64,000 nt of DNA from JAMXLO01 sp963794185 (GCA_963794185.1 CAWCDM010000045.1:43759-107758), one strand, 5' to 3'. Counted from the first letter of the stretch, positions 47,477 through 57,236 are shown. The notes: generated from the letters alone by a model not told the origin. Numbers and translations: made by a program.

Positions 47477-48817
47477 CTACAGAGTTCTGGCCAGGCGGAA
47501 ACCGACATCGCCGTTGCGGAAGACGGCCTCGAACCTGACGCGGACGCCGGCGCGGAGGTTCCTCGGATAGCCGTCGTTCCAGGCACCGCCGCGCAGAACC
47601 CGACGACTGGAATCACCGCCGTTTGTCCACGCTGATCCGTCAGTGGGTGCGTTCTGATAGTCGGCATGCCAATGGTCCGCGTTCCACTCCCAGACATTTC
47701 CAAGCATGTCGTAGAGCCCGAACCCGTTCGGTCTGAGCGAACCGACCGGTGATGTACCTTTGCCGTTGGTATTCAGGTAGTTCGCCGCACCGTCCCAGGT
47801 GTCGCCCCAGAAGCGCGCCGTCTCCGTCCCCGCACGGGCGGCGTATTCCCATTCCGCCTCGCTCGGCAACCGGTATGCCGCGCCGGTCTTGCCTGCCACC
47901 CACCTTGCGTAGGCCCCCGCATCGATGGCGCTGACGTTCACCACAGGATGGCTATCCGTTTGCGCAAAACCAGGTTTGCGCCATTCATCGTTTGACCGGT
48001 AGCCAGCGTCGGCGACGAACGCGGCAAACTGCCCGCGGGTGACGGGATATTTTCCGAGGTAGAACCCTCGCCGGAATGTCACAGTGTGCTGCGGGCGCGC
48101 GCTTCCGTCATCGGTTTGTTCGCGCGCACTCTCCGCTTCGGGCACCCCCATGGTGAACCTGCCCGCCGGTATCTGTACCATTGCCGGCAGGGCAGTTCCG
48201 CCCGGTGGTATATCGTCGGAAGGCGCATCCGCCACTGGCGAAATGATCGCGGGGGTCACCTGCGGCACACCGACGGTGGAGGGCACGCCGGGATCAGTGC
48301 GGTACATCGCCGCACAGATGGCATCCGCCACCTCGTCGAGCTTCTGGGCAACGAGGACGTCGGTCTCCGCCGGCAGCAGCCGCAGTCTGCGGAAATCCAC
48401 CCACTGGTGCGTGCGAAGATGGTCCAGCACCCCGGGATCATGGCATTCGTGCCGCCGGACAGTTTCGAACGCGCCGACATCGAGGTAATGGACCGGAAAC
48501 ACCAGATCGTCACGCCCGAGCGCCGCCTGTCGTGCGCGGAAGTGCGTGACCTCCCGGCAGCACCACTCGCTGTGCAGGAACGCCGGAGTGATGATCGGGA
48601 TGAGGAACGACGACTGATCGAGTGCCCGCCTGATCTCCTTCTCCCAGTTCGCGCCATACGGGATGGCGGCCACGTCCTGGAAGATCTGCACTCTCGGTTC
48701 GCGGCCGATTTTCGCCTGCAACTCGTCAGCCAGCAGCAGGCGCAACCGGCTCAGCCGCCCGCGCGAGGCCGTGTCGTCCGTTCCGGTGTAGCTCCAGAAC
48801 CCGGTCGGCTTCAGCAT
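47477..48817 (-). CDS. TIR-domain protein fused to a formylglycine-generating-enzyme-like (SUMF1) domain
   Basis: 446 residues. Residues 1-165 form a TIR-type domain: FWSYTGTDDTASRGRLSRLR, VQIFQDVAAIPYGANWEKEI, SSFLIPIITPAFLHSEWCCR with the glutamate expected for NAD hydrolysis in the EWCCREV-type box (E of CCREV). After a proline-rich linker, residues about 210-446 form an FGE-sulfatase/SUMF1 domain: MVQIPAGRFTMGVPEAES, YRLPSEAEWEYAARAGTETA, YDMLGNVWEWNADHW, RVLRGGAWND and GFRLARTL at the end. The cysteines of a true FGE active site are not visible, so the C-terminal domain is probably a binding module. It is likely a defence or signalling protein; the mechanism is unknown. Confidence 0.88.
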   Translation of the reverse strand: MLKPTGFWSYTGTDDTASRGRLSRLRLLLADELQAKIGREPRVQIFQDVAAIPYGANWEKEIRRALDQSSFLIPIITPAFLHSEWCCREVTHFRARQAALGRDDLVFPVHYLDVGAFETVRRHECHDPGVLDHLRTHQWVDFRRLRLLPAETDVLVAQKLDEVADAICAAMYRTDPGVPSTVGVPQVTPAIISPVADAPSDDIPPGGTALPAMVQIPAGRFTMGVPEAESAREQTDDGSARPQHTVTFRRGFYLGKYPVTRGQFAAFVADAGYRSNDEWRKPGFAQTDSHPVVNVSAIDAGAYARWVAGKTGAAYRLPSEAEWEYAARAGTETARFWGDTWDGAANYLNTNGKGTSPVGSLRPNGFGLYDMLGNVWEWNADHWHADYQNAPTDGSAWTNGGDSSRRVLRGGAWNDGYPRNLRAGVRVRFEAVFRNGDVGFRLARTL

Positions 48818-48936
48818 CCTGGTGCCCGCCAGTGCGTCACGTCATGCCACCTCCGTCATGAGGGTACGGCGGTGACGGCAGGCGAGGCAAGCCGCTACGG
48901 ATGCCGCTCGATACGCCGCGGCATGGCGCGCCCCTG

Positions 48937-50518
48937 TCAATCGAACAGCGTGGCCAGGCGTTGCTTGATGCTGTCCGCGACGTAGAGCGCCAACGCCTGG
49001 ATCGTTCGCGTCGGGTTCACGCCAGCAGAGGTGACGAAGATGCTGCCATCGACGATGAACAGGTTCTTCACGTCGTGGCTGCGGCCCCATTCATTCACCA
49101 CGGATCGCGCTGGGTCAGTGCCCATACGCGCGGTGCCCATCAGGTGCCAGCCGCCATCGGCAAGTGGCGCTTCGTGCCAGACGTCGTGGGCGCCCGCGGC
49201 ACGCAGGATCTCGGTCGCCCGCGCCACCGCGTGATCCAGCATGCGGCGGCTGTTCTCGCTGAGCGTGTAGCTGATCTTCGGCGCCGGAATGCCTGAAGAG
49301 TCCTTCAGCACCGGATCGAGCGTGACGGTGTTGTGCGCCTCCGGCAGGTCCTCGCAGATCGCCACCATGCCGGTGCGGTGGCCAAACAGTTCGCGATAGG
49401 CGCGGTGATGATCGTCGCCCCATGGCAGCCGCCCGATCTGCATACCGTGCACCGCGGCCATCACCTGGTTCTGGCCGCGCGAGAATTCGAACGTGTAGCC
49501 GCGCACGAAGCCGCGGGAGCGGTCCGTCTCATAGAACTCCTGGCTCCAGATGCAGTTGCCCGGGCCGCGATTGCCGTCCAGCTCCTCGTCGAAATAGCCG
49601 GCGATGCGTGCATAGGGATGGAACATCAGGTTCTTGCCGACCAGGCCGCTGGAATTGGCCAGGCCGTTCGGAGTTCAGCAGAATGCGCGCCGTGCCGATG
49701 GCGTTGCAGGCGAGGATGACGACTTCGGCGGGCTGGAAATGCTCGACCCCATCGGCGTCGTAATACACCACGCCGGACGCCATGCCGTGTTCATTGGTGG
49801 TGATCTCGCGCACCCGGCAACGGGTGCGCAACTCGACGCCGGCACGGATGGCGGCCGGCCAGTAGGTGATGTCGGTGCTGGCCTTGGCGCCCTGCGCGCA
49901 GCCCGCGGTGCAATGTGCGAGATTGATGCACTTCGCGCGCCCTTCGTAATCCACTGAGGCGATCGCGCTGTCGGACGGCCACCAGTGCCAGCCGAGCTTG
50001 TTGAGCCCGCGTGCCAGCGTGGCGCCGGACCTTCCCAGCGGCAGCGGCGGCATCATGGGTTCGTGCGGCGGATAGGCCGGATCGCCGGCGAGACCGGACA
50101 CGCCCATCATGCGGTCGTTCTCGTCATAGAACGGTGCCAGGGTCGCGTAGTCGATCGGCCAGTCATCGGCGACGCCGTCCAGCGTGCGCACCCGGAAGTC
50201 CGACGGATGGAAGCGCGGGAAGTGCCCGGCATACAGCACCGTCCCGCCGCCAACACCGTTGAAGTTTGCGACCTTGATCGGCGAGTTGTCTTCGCTGATC
50301 GGATAGTCGGTGTCGCGCGCCCGCCGGTTCGGGCTGTAGTGGAAATCGTTGAGCTGGCGCGCCTCCCAGTCGCGACCCGTGCTGGGATATTCCGATGGCT
50401 TCATCCAATCGCCCTGCTCGAGGCACAGGATTTTCATCCGTGTCTCGGCAAGGCTCCAGGCCACGGCCCCGCCGGAGGCACCGGCGCCAATGATCAGAAC
50501 GTCAACCGGTGTCGTCAT
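48937..50518 (-). CDS. GMC-family FAD-dependent oxidoreductase, frameshifted
   Basis: N-terminal FAD motif: DVLIIGAGASGGAVAWSLAE; then NFNGVGGGTVLYAGHFPRF and AHCTAGCAQGAKASTDITYW. C-terminal GMC part: LANSSGLVGKNLMFHPYARI, WHLMGTARMGTDPARSVVNE and FIVDGSIFVTSAGVNPTRTI. The halves are split by a single-base change near 49670 (after LLNSE). Joined length is about 525 residues. Relatives oxidise alcohols or sugar acids such as gluconate at the membrane, usually with small-subunit and cytochrome partners, which are not seen here. Confidence 0.9.
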
Positions 50519-50600
50519 TGTCGGGAATTCCGCTTGAAGTGCGCGTTGGCCAGTCGATGGGGTCCGGGTGGGATTGTCAACGGCACCCGACGCGGGAACT

Positions 50601-51666
50601 TCAGTGGCCGCTCCGTGCGAGTAACCAGTTCAGAATCCTGCTGCCCTCCTCGCGCGGATAGGTGTGCGACAGATCGGCGATCTCGCGATACGTCACCTTC
50701 GCTCCCGCCGCGGTCAGCGCACGCTGCGCGGTGCGCGCGATCGACACTGGAAACATCCAGTCCAGCGCGCCGTGCACCAGATACACCGGCAACCCCGTCA
50801 CCCGCCGCGGCTCGGCCATCGTCAGCAGCAGCGGATGAAAACTTGCGGCGACCGGCGCCAGATGGGTGAACGGCGACGCCTCGTCCAGCCCGCTGAGCAA
50901 CGTGAACGTGCCGCCGTCGCTCATGCCGGTCAGGAGCAGGCGCGTCCGGTCGACGTGCCAGCCGTGCGCAACCTGCTCCAGCACGCGGGCAAGATTCGCA
51001 CCGTCCAGGTCCGGTTCCATCAGCGACCAGGTGTCGCCGACCGCGGTGGGCGCGACCAGGATCACGCCGCGGCTGCGCGCCTCGCGCAGCCAACTCCACA
51101 GGAACAGCCTGCCGTGGCCGGAGCCGCCGTGCAGCGCCATCACCAGCGGATGGGCGTGCGCCGGGTTGTAGTCCTCGGGCACGTACGCCGAGTAACCGCC
51201 GCGCTCGCCGGTGTCGTTCCCGGCATGCATGACCCCCGTCCGTACATCGGTTCGCGTGGCGCCGAGCCTCAGGCGGTCCTGCAGCGCCTGATTGTCCCGC
51301 TGTTCGGGTTCAACGAAGAACCGGCTCACTGACGGCAGCACCGAGGCCAGCGGATACAGCGCCTCCAGCGCACGGCTCACCTGGCGCAGCGCACGATACG
51401 CCTGCTCGCGGCCCGTCGGGCGATCCGGCCGCTGCGCGCAGCCCATCGCAGGCGCGCAACGTGGCTTCCACGGCACGTGCAACAGGATCGCGCAATTCCA
51501 GCAAATTCTCCGGCCAGACCGCACCAGCCGATGCCGCGCGCAGCCCATCGTCGCGATCCCCAATCGTCGCGACCAAGGTTTCCAGCAGCGGCGGTTGCAG
51601 ACGCCGCGCGATGACACCAAGCGCATCGAGCGAATCCAGCAGCCGCACTATCAGTTGGGCGCTCAT
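50601..51666 (-). CDS. PHB-depolymerase/dienelactone-hydrolase-like esterase, frameshifted
   Basis: An alpha/beta hydrolase: oxyanion region HPLVMALHGGSGHGRLFLWS, nucleophile serine in LLLTGMSDGGTFTLLSG, acid in VHGALDWMFPVS and histidine in ADLSHTYPREEG. The 5' part (MSAQLIVRLLDSLDALGVIA, start 51666 with GGAGG) lies in another frame and joins near 51435, at RPDRPTGREQAYRAL. About 355 residues when joined. No signal peptide is seen. The substrate is unknown. Confidence 0.82.
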
Positions 51667-51675
51667 TGCAGCCTC

Positions 51676-52309
51676 CTACGACCAGCCCACCGTATGCGCG
51701 TAATAGCGCAGCGCGCCACCACCACCGGGGTTCCACGCCCCACGATGGTGACGAAACCCGGCAGCGGTCGTGATGCTGAGTGCATTCTGCTCGCCCGCCT
51801 GCGTCTGCTGCGGACCGTCACGGTCAATTTCGAACCGCGTCTTGTCGCTTGGGCGCAAGATTGCGATGTGGCCGGGCCTGTGCGGATCGGGGTTCTCGAA
51901 CGCCTTGAGCACCAGTTCGCCGCGGTTGGCCGCCGCCTGCGCCCCGATATACGCATCGAGCACCCGCCAGCCGAATTCCGCGCCATAATCGCGCAGCCAG
52001 CGCATCTGCGCGTTCGCCAACAGTTGCTGCCGGTGCCGCGGCGGGCGCAGCACGTAGATCCGCACGCGCTCCGCTAGGGCGGCGACGAAGGCGCTGCAAT
52101 GCGTCTTGGTGTCGGGACCGCCCGGCTCGGCGTTGTCCCTCTCGCCGGTCCGCCAGTCGACATGCCAGCCGGCAAGCCACAGGCGGTCCACGCCGCTGCC
52201 ATCGAGAAACCGCCTCGAGCTGGCGTCCCTGTGGCGTGATCGGCCCGCAGCACGGTTCCGCGCGCACCGCGAACGGCGCCACCAGCAGCGCGATCAGCCG
52301 CCAGCGCAT
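51676..52309 (-). CDS. Exported NlpC/P60-like or amidase-type hypothetical protein, frameshifted
   Basis: The N-terminus is a signal peptide (MRWRLIALLVAPFAVRAEP) in one frame; after QGRQLEAV, near 52208, it continues in another with DRLWLAGWHVDWRTGERD. The body holds a possible catalytic cysteine (THCSAFVAALAERV) and a histidine (RPGHIAILRPSD) spaced as in papain-like NlpC/P60 or CHAP enzymes. The assignment is tentative. About 210 residues when joined. It is ten bases from the esterase gene and probably co-transcribed with it. Confidence 0.6.
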
Positions 52310-52373
52310 TGTCGGGGTTCCCGCTCCCATGGTGACAGTCTAAACTGCCTGACCCACCCAAGGAGACAAGACC

Positions 52374-53784
52374 ATGGCACCGCCGCCGCCTTTCGGCGCG
52401 AACTCCGCCGCCGCCCGCGACATCGCCAACGTGCTGCATCCCTACACCGACCTCGTCACCCATCAGGAAGTCGGGCCGGTGGTGATCACCCGCGGCAAGG
52501 GCGTGCGCGTGTGGGACGATGCGGGCAAGGACTACATCGAGAGCATCGCCGGACTGTGGTGCGCCTCGCTCGGCTTCGACAATGAACGCCTGGTGCAGGC
52601 CGCCGCGAACCAGATGCGCAAGCTGCCATTCTATCACGCCTTCACCGCGAAATCGCACGAGCCGCTGATCGACCTGTCGGAGATGCTGATCGCAGCGCGC
52701 GCCGGTGCCGATGAGCAAGGTGTTCTTCGCCAACTCCGGCTCCGAGGCGAACGACAGCGCCATCAAGATGGTGTGGTATTTCAACAATGCCGTCGGGCGG
52801 CCGAACAAGAAGAAGATCATCGGCCGGCTGAGGGGCTATCACGGCATCACCATCGCATCGGCTTCGCTCACCGGCATCCCGCACAATCACCGCGCGTTCG
52901 ACGTGCCGCTGCCGGGCTTCATCCACACGATGGCGCCGCACCATTACCACGGCGCCAATCCCGGCGAGAGCGAGGAGGCGTTCGCCTCGCGCTGCGCTGA
53001 GGAACTGGAGAAGATGATCCTCGCGGAGGGGCCGGACACGGTGGCGGCGATGTGGGCCGAGCCGATCATGGGCGCCGGCGGCGTGATCGTCCCGCCGCGG
53101 ACGTACTTCGAGAAGATCCAGGCGGTGCTGCGCAAGTACGACGTGCTGTTCGTGGCGGACGAGGTGATCTGCGGGTTTTGGCGCACCGGCAACTACTGGG
53201 GCAGCCAGACGCTGAACATGCAGCCCGACATTCTCACCTGTGCCAAGGCGCTGTCCTCGTCCTATCTGCCGATCAGCGCGGTGATGGTGAATGACCGCGT
53301 GTTTCAGGGGCTGGCGAAGCAGAGCCACGAGATCGGCACGTTCGGTCACGGTTTCACGTATTCCGGCCATCCGGTTCCGGCCGCGGTGGCGATCGAGACG
53401 CTGAAGATCTACGACGAGATGAACATCGGCGAACACGTCCGCGCGGTGGGCGCACACATGCAGAAGGAATTGCGCCGCCGGTTCGCCGACCATCCGCTGG
53501 TGGGCGAGGTGCGCGGCATCGGCTTGATCGCCGCGCTCGAGCTGGTGGCCGACAAGGAGAAGCACCAGAACTTCGAACCATCTGCCCGGGTCGGCGGTCG
53601 CTTTACCAAACTCATCGAGGAGAATGGGGTGATCGGGCGGACCGTGCCGGGCGACATCCTTTGCTTCAGTCCCCCGCTGATCATCAGCGAGGCGGAGGTG
53701 AACGAGATGCTGGACCGCATCGGCAAGGCGCTCGACGAGCTGACAGTGCAGTTGCGGCGCGAGCAGATCGCGGTGGTGCGGTAG
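52374..53784 (+). CDS. Class III aminotransferase (omega-amino acid:pyruvate type), frameshifted
   Basis: A PLP-dependent aminotransferase of about 470 residues. N-terminal part: HPYTDLVTHQEVGPVVITRG, DYIESIAGLWCASLGFDNER. One extra base near 52695 breaks the frame before PMSKVFFANSGSEANDSAIK. After it: GRLRGYHGITIASASLTG, VLFVADEVICGFWRTGNYWG and the PLP lysine in LTCAKALSSSYLPISAVMV. Members convert beta-alanine, GABA, putrescine-like or taurine amines. The substrate is unresolved. Confidence 0.92.
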
Positions 53785-53797
53785 GGCGCGGGCACGA

Positions 53798-53936
53798 GTA
53801 CACCTCGCCCGCTCCGCGGGAGAGGTCGCCACGAAGCGGCGGGAGAGGGTGCGCGAGTTGTTGGGTGATGCCGGGTTGCACCCTCTCCCGCGTCGCCGAG
53901 GCGACGCGACCTCTCCCGCAAGCGCGAGAGGTGTAC
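53798..53936. repeat. 139-bp composite palindrome (GTACACCTC...GAGGTGTAC)
   Basis: The outer ends GTACACCTCGCCCGC and GCGAGAGGTGTAC are inverted. Inside lie further paired arms (GCGGGAGAGGGTGC against GCACCCTCTCCCGC-type sequence, and CGCGTCGCC/GGCGACGCG). It is distinct in sequence from the CTCCCCCTCCCC family but of the same dispersed-palindrome kind. It lies between convergent genes. Confidence 0.75.
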
Positions 53937-53948
53937 TGCCCGCCCACC

Positions 53949-55013
53949 CTACCGCGCGCGGCTCACCGTGTAGTCGGCGACATCCAGCAGCGCCCGCCGC
54001 AAGGCACTGTCCGGGAACCGGCCAAGGGCGGCCTTCGCCGCTGCGATAAAACCTGCGGCGCGGTCGAGCGTGGCAGCGATCGCGCCGCAGCAGTCCATCA
54101 GGTGCAGCGCCCGATCCAAATCGGCTTCATGCTGCTCGGTCGCCTCGATCGTGCGGCGCCAGAAGTCCCGATCGGCCGGATCGCCCGCCTGGTACGCCAC
54201 CAGCACCGGCAGCGTGATCTTGCCCTCGCGGAAATCGTCGCCGACGGTCTTGCCCAGCACCGCCTGATCCGCCGAGTAGTCCAGCGCATCGTCGGCCAGT
54301 TGGAACGCAATGCCGAGATTCATGCCGAACTCCGCAAGCGCCGCCGCCTCGCTCTCAGGCCGGCTGGCCACCACCGGACCTACCTCGCAGGCCGCGGCGA
54401 ACAGGGCCGCCGTCTTGCCCTTCACCACATCGAGATAGCGCGCCTCCGACGTGGACAGATCGTTCTGCGTCGCAAGCTGCAGCACCTCGCCCTCGGCGAT
54501 CGTCGCCGCCGCGCGCGACAGGATGGACAGCACGGCCAGCGAGCCGTCCTCCACCATGAGCTGGAACGCGCGCGCGAACAGGAAATCGCCCACCAGCACC
54601 GACGCCTGGTTCCCGAACACCGCGTTGGCCGAGGCAAGCCCCCGCCGGAGCAGGCTTTCATCCACCACGTCGTCGTGCAGCAGGGTGGCGGTGTGGATGA
54701 ACTCGACGCAGGCGGCGAGCTTCACGTGGCGCGCCCCGACACTATCGCCGGGATAGCCGCACAGCCGCGCCGAAGCGAGCGTCAGCAGCGGGCGCAGCCG
54801 CTTGCCGCCGGCGACCACGATGTGCGCGGCAAGCTGCGGGATCAGCGCCACCGGACTGTCCATGCGGGCCACGATGGTGCGGTTGCACGCCTCCAGATCG
54901 GGCCGCAGCATGGCAATCAGAGCGCTCAGCGCGTCCTCGCCGCTCGCGGCGCGCGCATCCAGGCGCTCGCGGGGTGCCGGACTGGCCCGGGACGGGATGG
55001 CGACGTCGTCCAA
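53949..55013 (-). CDS. Polyprenyl diphosphate synthase (octaprenyl/decaprenyl type)
   Basis: A 354-residue trans-prenyltransferase that makes the ubiquinone side chain. First aspartate-rich motif: TATLLHDDVVDESLLRRG (DDxxD); second: FQLADDALDYSADQAVLG; also GGKRLRPLLTLASARL and DFREGKITLPVLVAY. The start is taken as TTG 55013 because AGGAG is six bases upstream and no ATG fits. It is full length. It is divergent from the DUF2007 gene, as commonly seen in alphaproteobacteria. Confidence 0.92.
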   Translation of the reverse strand: MDDVAIPSRASPAPRERLDARAASGEDALSALIAMLRPDLEACNRTIVARMDSPVALIPQLAAHIVVAGGKRLRPLLTLASARLCGYPGDSVGARHVKLAACVEFIHTATLLHDDVVDESLLRRGLASANAVFGNQASVLVGDFLFARAFQLMVEDGSLAVLSILSRAAATIAEGEVLQLATQNDLSTSEARYLDVVKGKTAALFAAACEVGPVVASRPESEAAALAEFGMNLGIAFQLADDALDYSADQAVLGKTVGDDFREGKITLPVLVAYQAGDPADRDFWRRTIEATEQHEADLDRALHLMDCCGAIAATLDRAAGFIAAAKAALGRFPDSALRRALLDVADYTVSRAR

Positions 55014-55119
55014 GCTGGTCTCCTGACTTGTGCCTGTCCGGCGCGCACTGGCACCATATCGGCGGCCCGGAAAAGGGGTCAAGCAAAGCTGCCTCACCCC
55101 AACGTCTGGAACATACCAC

Positions 55120-55326
55120 GTGCGAGTCCTGGCGACATCCAACGATCCGGTCCGCCTGTCGTTCCTGACCGCCTTGCTGGCAGACGCCGGCATCGCCGCG
55201 GTCGTGCTGGATGCGCACACGAGCGCCATCGAAGGCAGCATCGGCGCCATTCCCCGTCGCCTGATGGTGGCCGCCGAGGATGAACAGCGCGCCAGGCGCG
55301 TGCTGGCCGAGGCTGGCGAGATCTGA
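55120..55326 (+). CDS. DUF2007-family small protein
   Basis: A 68-residue protein (VRVLATSNDPVRLSFLTALL, IEGSIGAIPRRLMVAAEDEQ) of the DUF2007/putative signal-transducing family. The start is GTG 55120. In many alphaproteobacteria this gene sits divergent to the polyprenyl synthase, as here. The role is unknown. Confidence 0.85.
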   Translation: MRVLATSNDPVRLSFLTALLADAGIAAVVLDAHTSAIEGSIGAIPRRLMVAAEDEQRARRVLAEAGEI

Positions 55327-55387
55327 GGCCCCTTGCCTTCCGCGCCGTTTTCTCCTCTCTCGCGCCGAACAACCGAGGGAGGCCACA

Positions 55388-56362
55388 TTGCCGCCACATC
55401 TGTCTCGCCGCACCTTCGGCGGCACCGCGCTCGCTCTTCTGACCGCCCCACGCCTCGCCCGTGCGGCGGCGCCCGCGGAGATCCGCATCGACTGGGCGAC
55501 CTACAACCCGGTCAGCATCGTGCTGAAGGAGCAAGGCCTGCTCGAGCAGGAATTCGCCGGCGACAAGATCGGTGTGCGTTGGGTGCAGTCGCTGGGATCG
55601 AACAAGGCGCTGGAGTTCCTGAATGCCGGCTCGATCGATCTCGGCTCGACCGCCGGCGCGGCGGCGCTGATCGGCGCCATCAACGGCAATCCGATCAAGT
55701 CCATCTACGTCTTTTCACGCCCGGAGTGGACCGCGCTGGTCGCCATGCCGAACACACCGATCAACAGCGTCGCGGACCTCAAGGGCCAGCGCATCGCGGT
55801 GACGCGCGGGACCGATCCGCACATCTTCCTGGTGCGCGCGCTGGCCACCTCCGGGCTGAAGGAACATGACGTCAAGCTGGTGTTGCTTCAGCACCCCGAC
55901 GGCCGCACCGCGCTCGAACGCGGCGACGTTGCGGCCTGGGCCGGCCTCGATCCGATGATGGCCGCGGCGGAGATCGAAAGCGGGGCAAGGTTGTTCCACC
56001 GTAACGCGGCGGCCAACACCTGGGGCGTGCTGAACGTGCGCGAGGCGTTCGCCGCCGAGAACCCCGAACTGGTGCGCCGTGTCCTGGCGACCTACGAGCG
56101 TGCGCGGCGCTGGTCGGTGGAGCATCCGGCCGAGCTGAAGGCGCTCATGGTCGCGGCGATGAAGCTGCCGGATGCGGTGGTCGCGCGGCAGCTTGAACGC
56201 AACGACCTGTCCAGCGGCGCGATCGGCGAGAAGCAGGCGCAGACCATCATCGAAGCGGGCAGGGCGCTGCAACAGGCCGGCGTGCTGCCGGCGGACGTCG
56301 ACGTGGCGATGGTGACCAACAGGCTGATCGACCCGACCTTCGCCCGCGCCGCCGGTGCGTGA
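55388..56362 (+). CDS. ABC transporter solute-binding protein (SsuA/TauA/NrtA type)
   Basis: A 324-residue periplasmic protein with a Tat-like signal (HLSRRTFGGTALALLTAPRL). The family pattern follows: IRIDWATYNPVSIVLKEQGL, NKALEFLNAGSIDLGSTAGA, VADLKGQRIAVTRGTDPHIF. Binds sulfonates, taurine or nitrate-like ligands; not resolved. The start is TTG 55388 with GGGAGG five bases upstream. It is the first gene of an importer operon with permease and ATPase, whose starts each overlap the preceding stop. Confidence 0.9.
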   Translation: MPPHLSRRTFGGTALALLTAPRLARAAAPAEIRIDWATYNPVSIVLKEQGLLEQEFAGDKIGVRWVQSLGSNKALEFLNAGSIDLGSTAGAAALIGAINGNPIKSIYVFSRPEWTALVAMPNTPINSVADLKGQRIAVTRGTDPHIFLVRALATSGLKEHDVKLVLLQHPDGRTALERGDVAAWAGLDPMMAAAEIESGARLFHRNAAANTWGVLNVREAFAAENPELVRRVLATYERARRWSVEHPAELKALMVAAMKLPDAVVARQLERNDLSSGAIGEKQAQTIIEAGRALQQAGVLPADVDVAMVTNRLIDPTFARAAGA

Positions 56363-57236
56363 CGGCACAGCCGTTCCTCCCCCTCCCCTTGTGGGAGGGG
56401 GTAGGGGGAGGGGTCTTGCCGTTCCCGCGGCCCCCGCCCCCCAGCCCCCTCCCGCAATGGGAGGGGGAGTTTATTGGCTGAAGGCGGCCACCGCGCTGGT
56501 CATTCCGGTGACGCTCGGTATCGCTTGGGAAGTCGCGGTGCGTGCCGGCATCGCGCCGGGCCGGCTGATGCCGCCGCCGTCGCGCCTGCTGCACACCGCG
56601 GCTGCGCTCGCCGCGTCGGGCGAACTGCAGCGGCACGTGGCGGCGACGATGAGCCGCGTCGCCATCGGCTTCGCCATCGGTTCGGTCGCCGGCACTCTGT
56701 TCGGCATGCTGAGCGGCGCCAGCGAGACGGCGCGGCGCCTGCTCGATCCATCCATCCAGGCCCTGCGCGCCATCCCCTCGATCGCCTGGGTGCCGATCTT
56801 CATCCTCTGGCTCGGCATCTTCGAGACATCCAAACTGGCGCTGATCGCGCTGGGCGTGTTCTTCCCGGTCTATCTCGGCATGCTTTCGGCGATCCAGAGC
56901 GTGGATCGCAAGCTGGTGGAGGTCGGCCGCGTGTTCGGCTTTTCTCCTGTCGGCATCATGTTGCGCATCACCTGGCCGGCCGTGCTGCCGACCTGGATCG
57001 CCGCGCTGCGCAGCGGCCTGGGGCTCGGCTTCATGTTCGTCGTCGCGGCCGAACTGATGGGCGCATCCGAGGGCCTCGGCTACCTGCTGCTGGATGGCCA
57101 GCAGATGGGCCGCGCGGACTCCATCCTGGTGGCGATGATCGTGTTCGCCCTGCTCGGCAAGGCGTCGGACGGCGTGCTGGTCGCGCTCGCCCGTCCGCTG
57201 TTGCGCTGGCAGGACACGGTGCGGGGACGGCTGTGA
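56355..57236 (+). CDS. ABC transporter permease (SsuC/TauC type) with a palindromic repeat in its N-terminus
   Basis: The membrane part begins WLKAATALVIPVTLGIAWEV and includes GSVAGTLFGMLSGASETARR, the EAA-like loop (VDRKLVEVGRVFGFSPVGIM) and LGLGFMFVVAAELMGASEGL. The start GTG 56355 overlaps the binding-protein stop (TGA at 56360-56362). The frame then crosses a palindromic repeat (56377-56470), read as PPPPLVGGGRGRGL and PQPPPAMGGGV, before the first helix. No usable start follows the repeat until inside the first helix, so the repeat is probably translated. Total 293 residues. Confidence 0.9.
   Translation: MRDGTAVPPPPLVGGGRGRGLAVPAAPAPQPPPAMGGGVYWLKAATALVIPVTLGIAWEVAVRAGIAPGRLMPPPSRLLHTAAALAASGELQRHVAATMSRVAIGFAIGSVAGTLFGMLSGASETARRLLDPSIQALRAIPSIAWVPIFILWLGIFETSKLALIALGVFFPVYLGMLSAIQSVDRKLVEVGRVFGFSPVGIMLRITWPAVLPTWIAALRSGLGLGFMFVVAAELMGASEGLGYLLLDGQQMGRADSILVAMIVFALLGKASDGVLVALARPLLRWQDTVRGRL
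56377..56470. repeat. G/C-rich palindromic repeat (CTCCCCCTCCCCTTGCGGGA family), copy 4, inside a coding frame
   Basis: Arms CCTCCCCCTCCCCTTGTGGG and CCCCTCCCGCAATGGGAGGG flank a spacer of about 50 bp. Like the copy in ureF it lies within the 5' part of a gene whose start overlaps the preceding stop codon, and it keeps the frame open. Confidence 0.85.

Noticed and set aside
45593..47535. The TIR/FGE gene tail and its second copy 1.9 kb away as variable and template repeats of a diversity-generating retroelement
   Set aside because: FGE-like domains are known targets of such systems, but no reverse transcriptase is in the window, the differences are not confined to adenines of one copy, and the neighbouring ilvD and uma2 tails show an ordinary tandem duplication.
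47477..48817. Thoeris defence system
   Set aside because: Thoeris needs a ThsA-type NAD effector beside a TIR ThsB; no such gene is adjacent and the FGE fusion is a different architecture.
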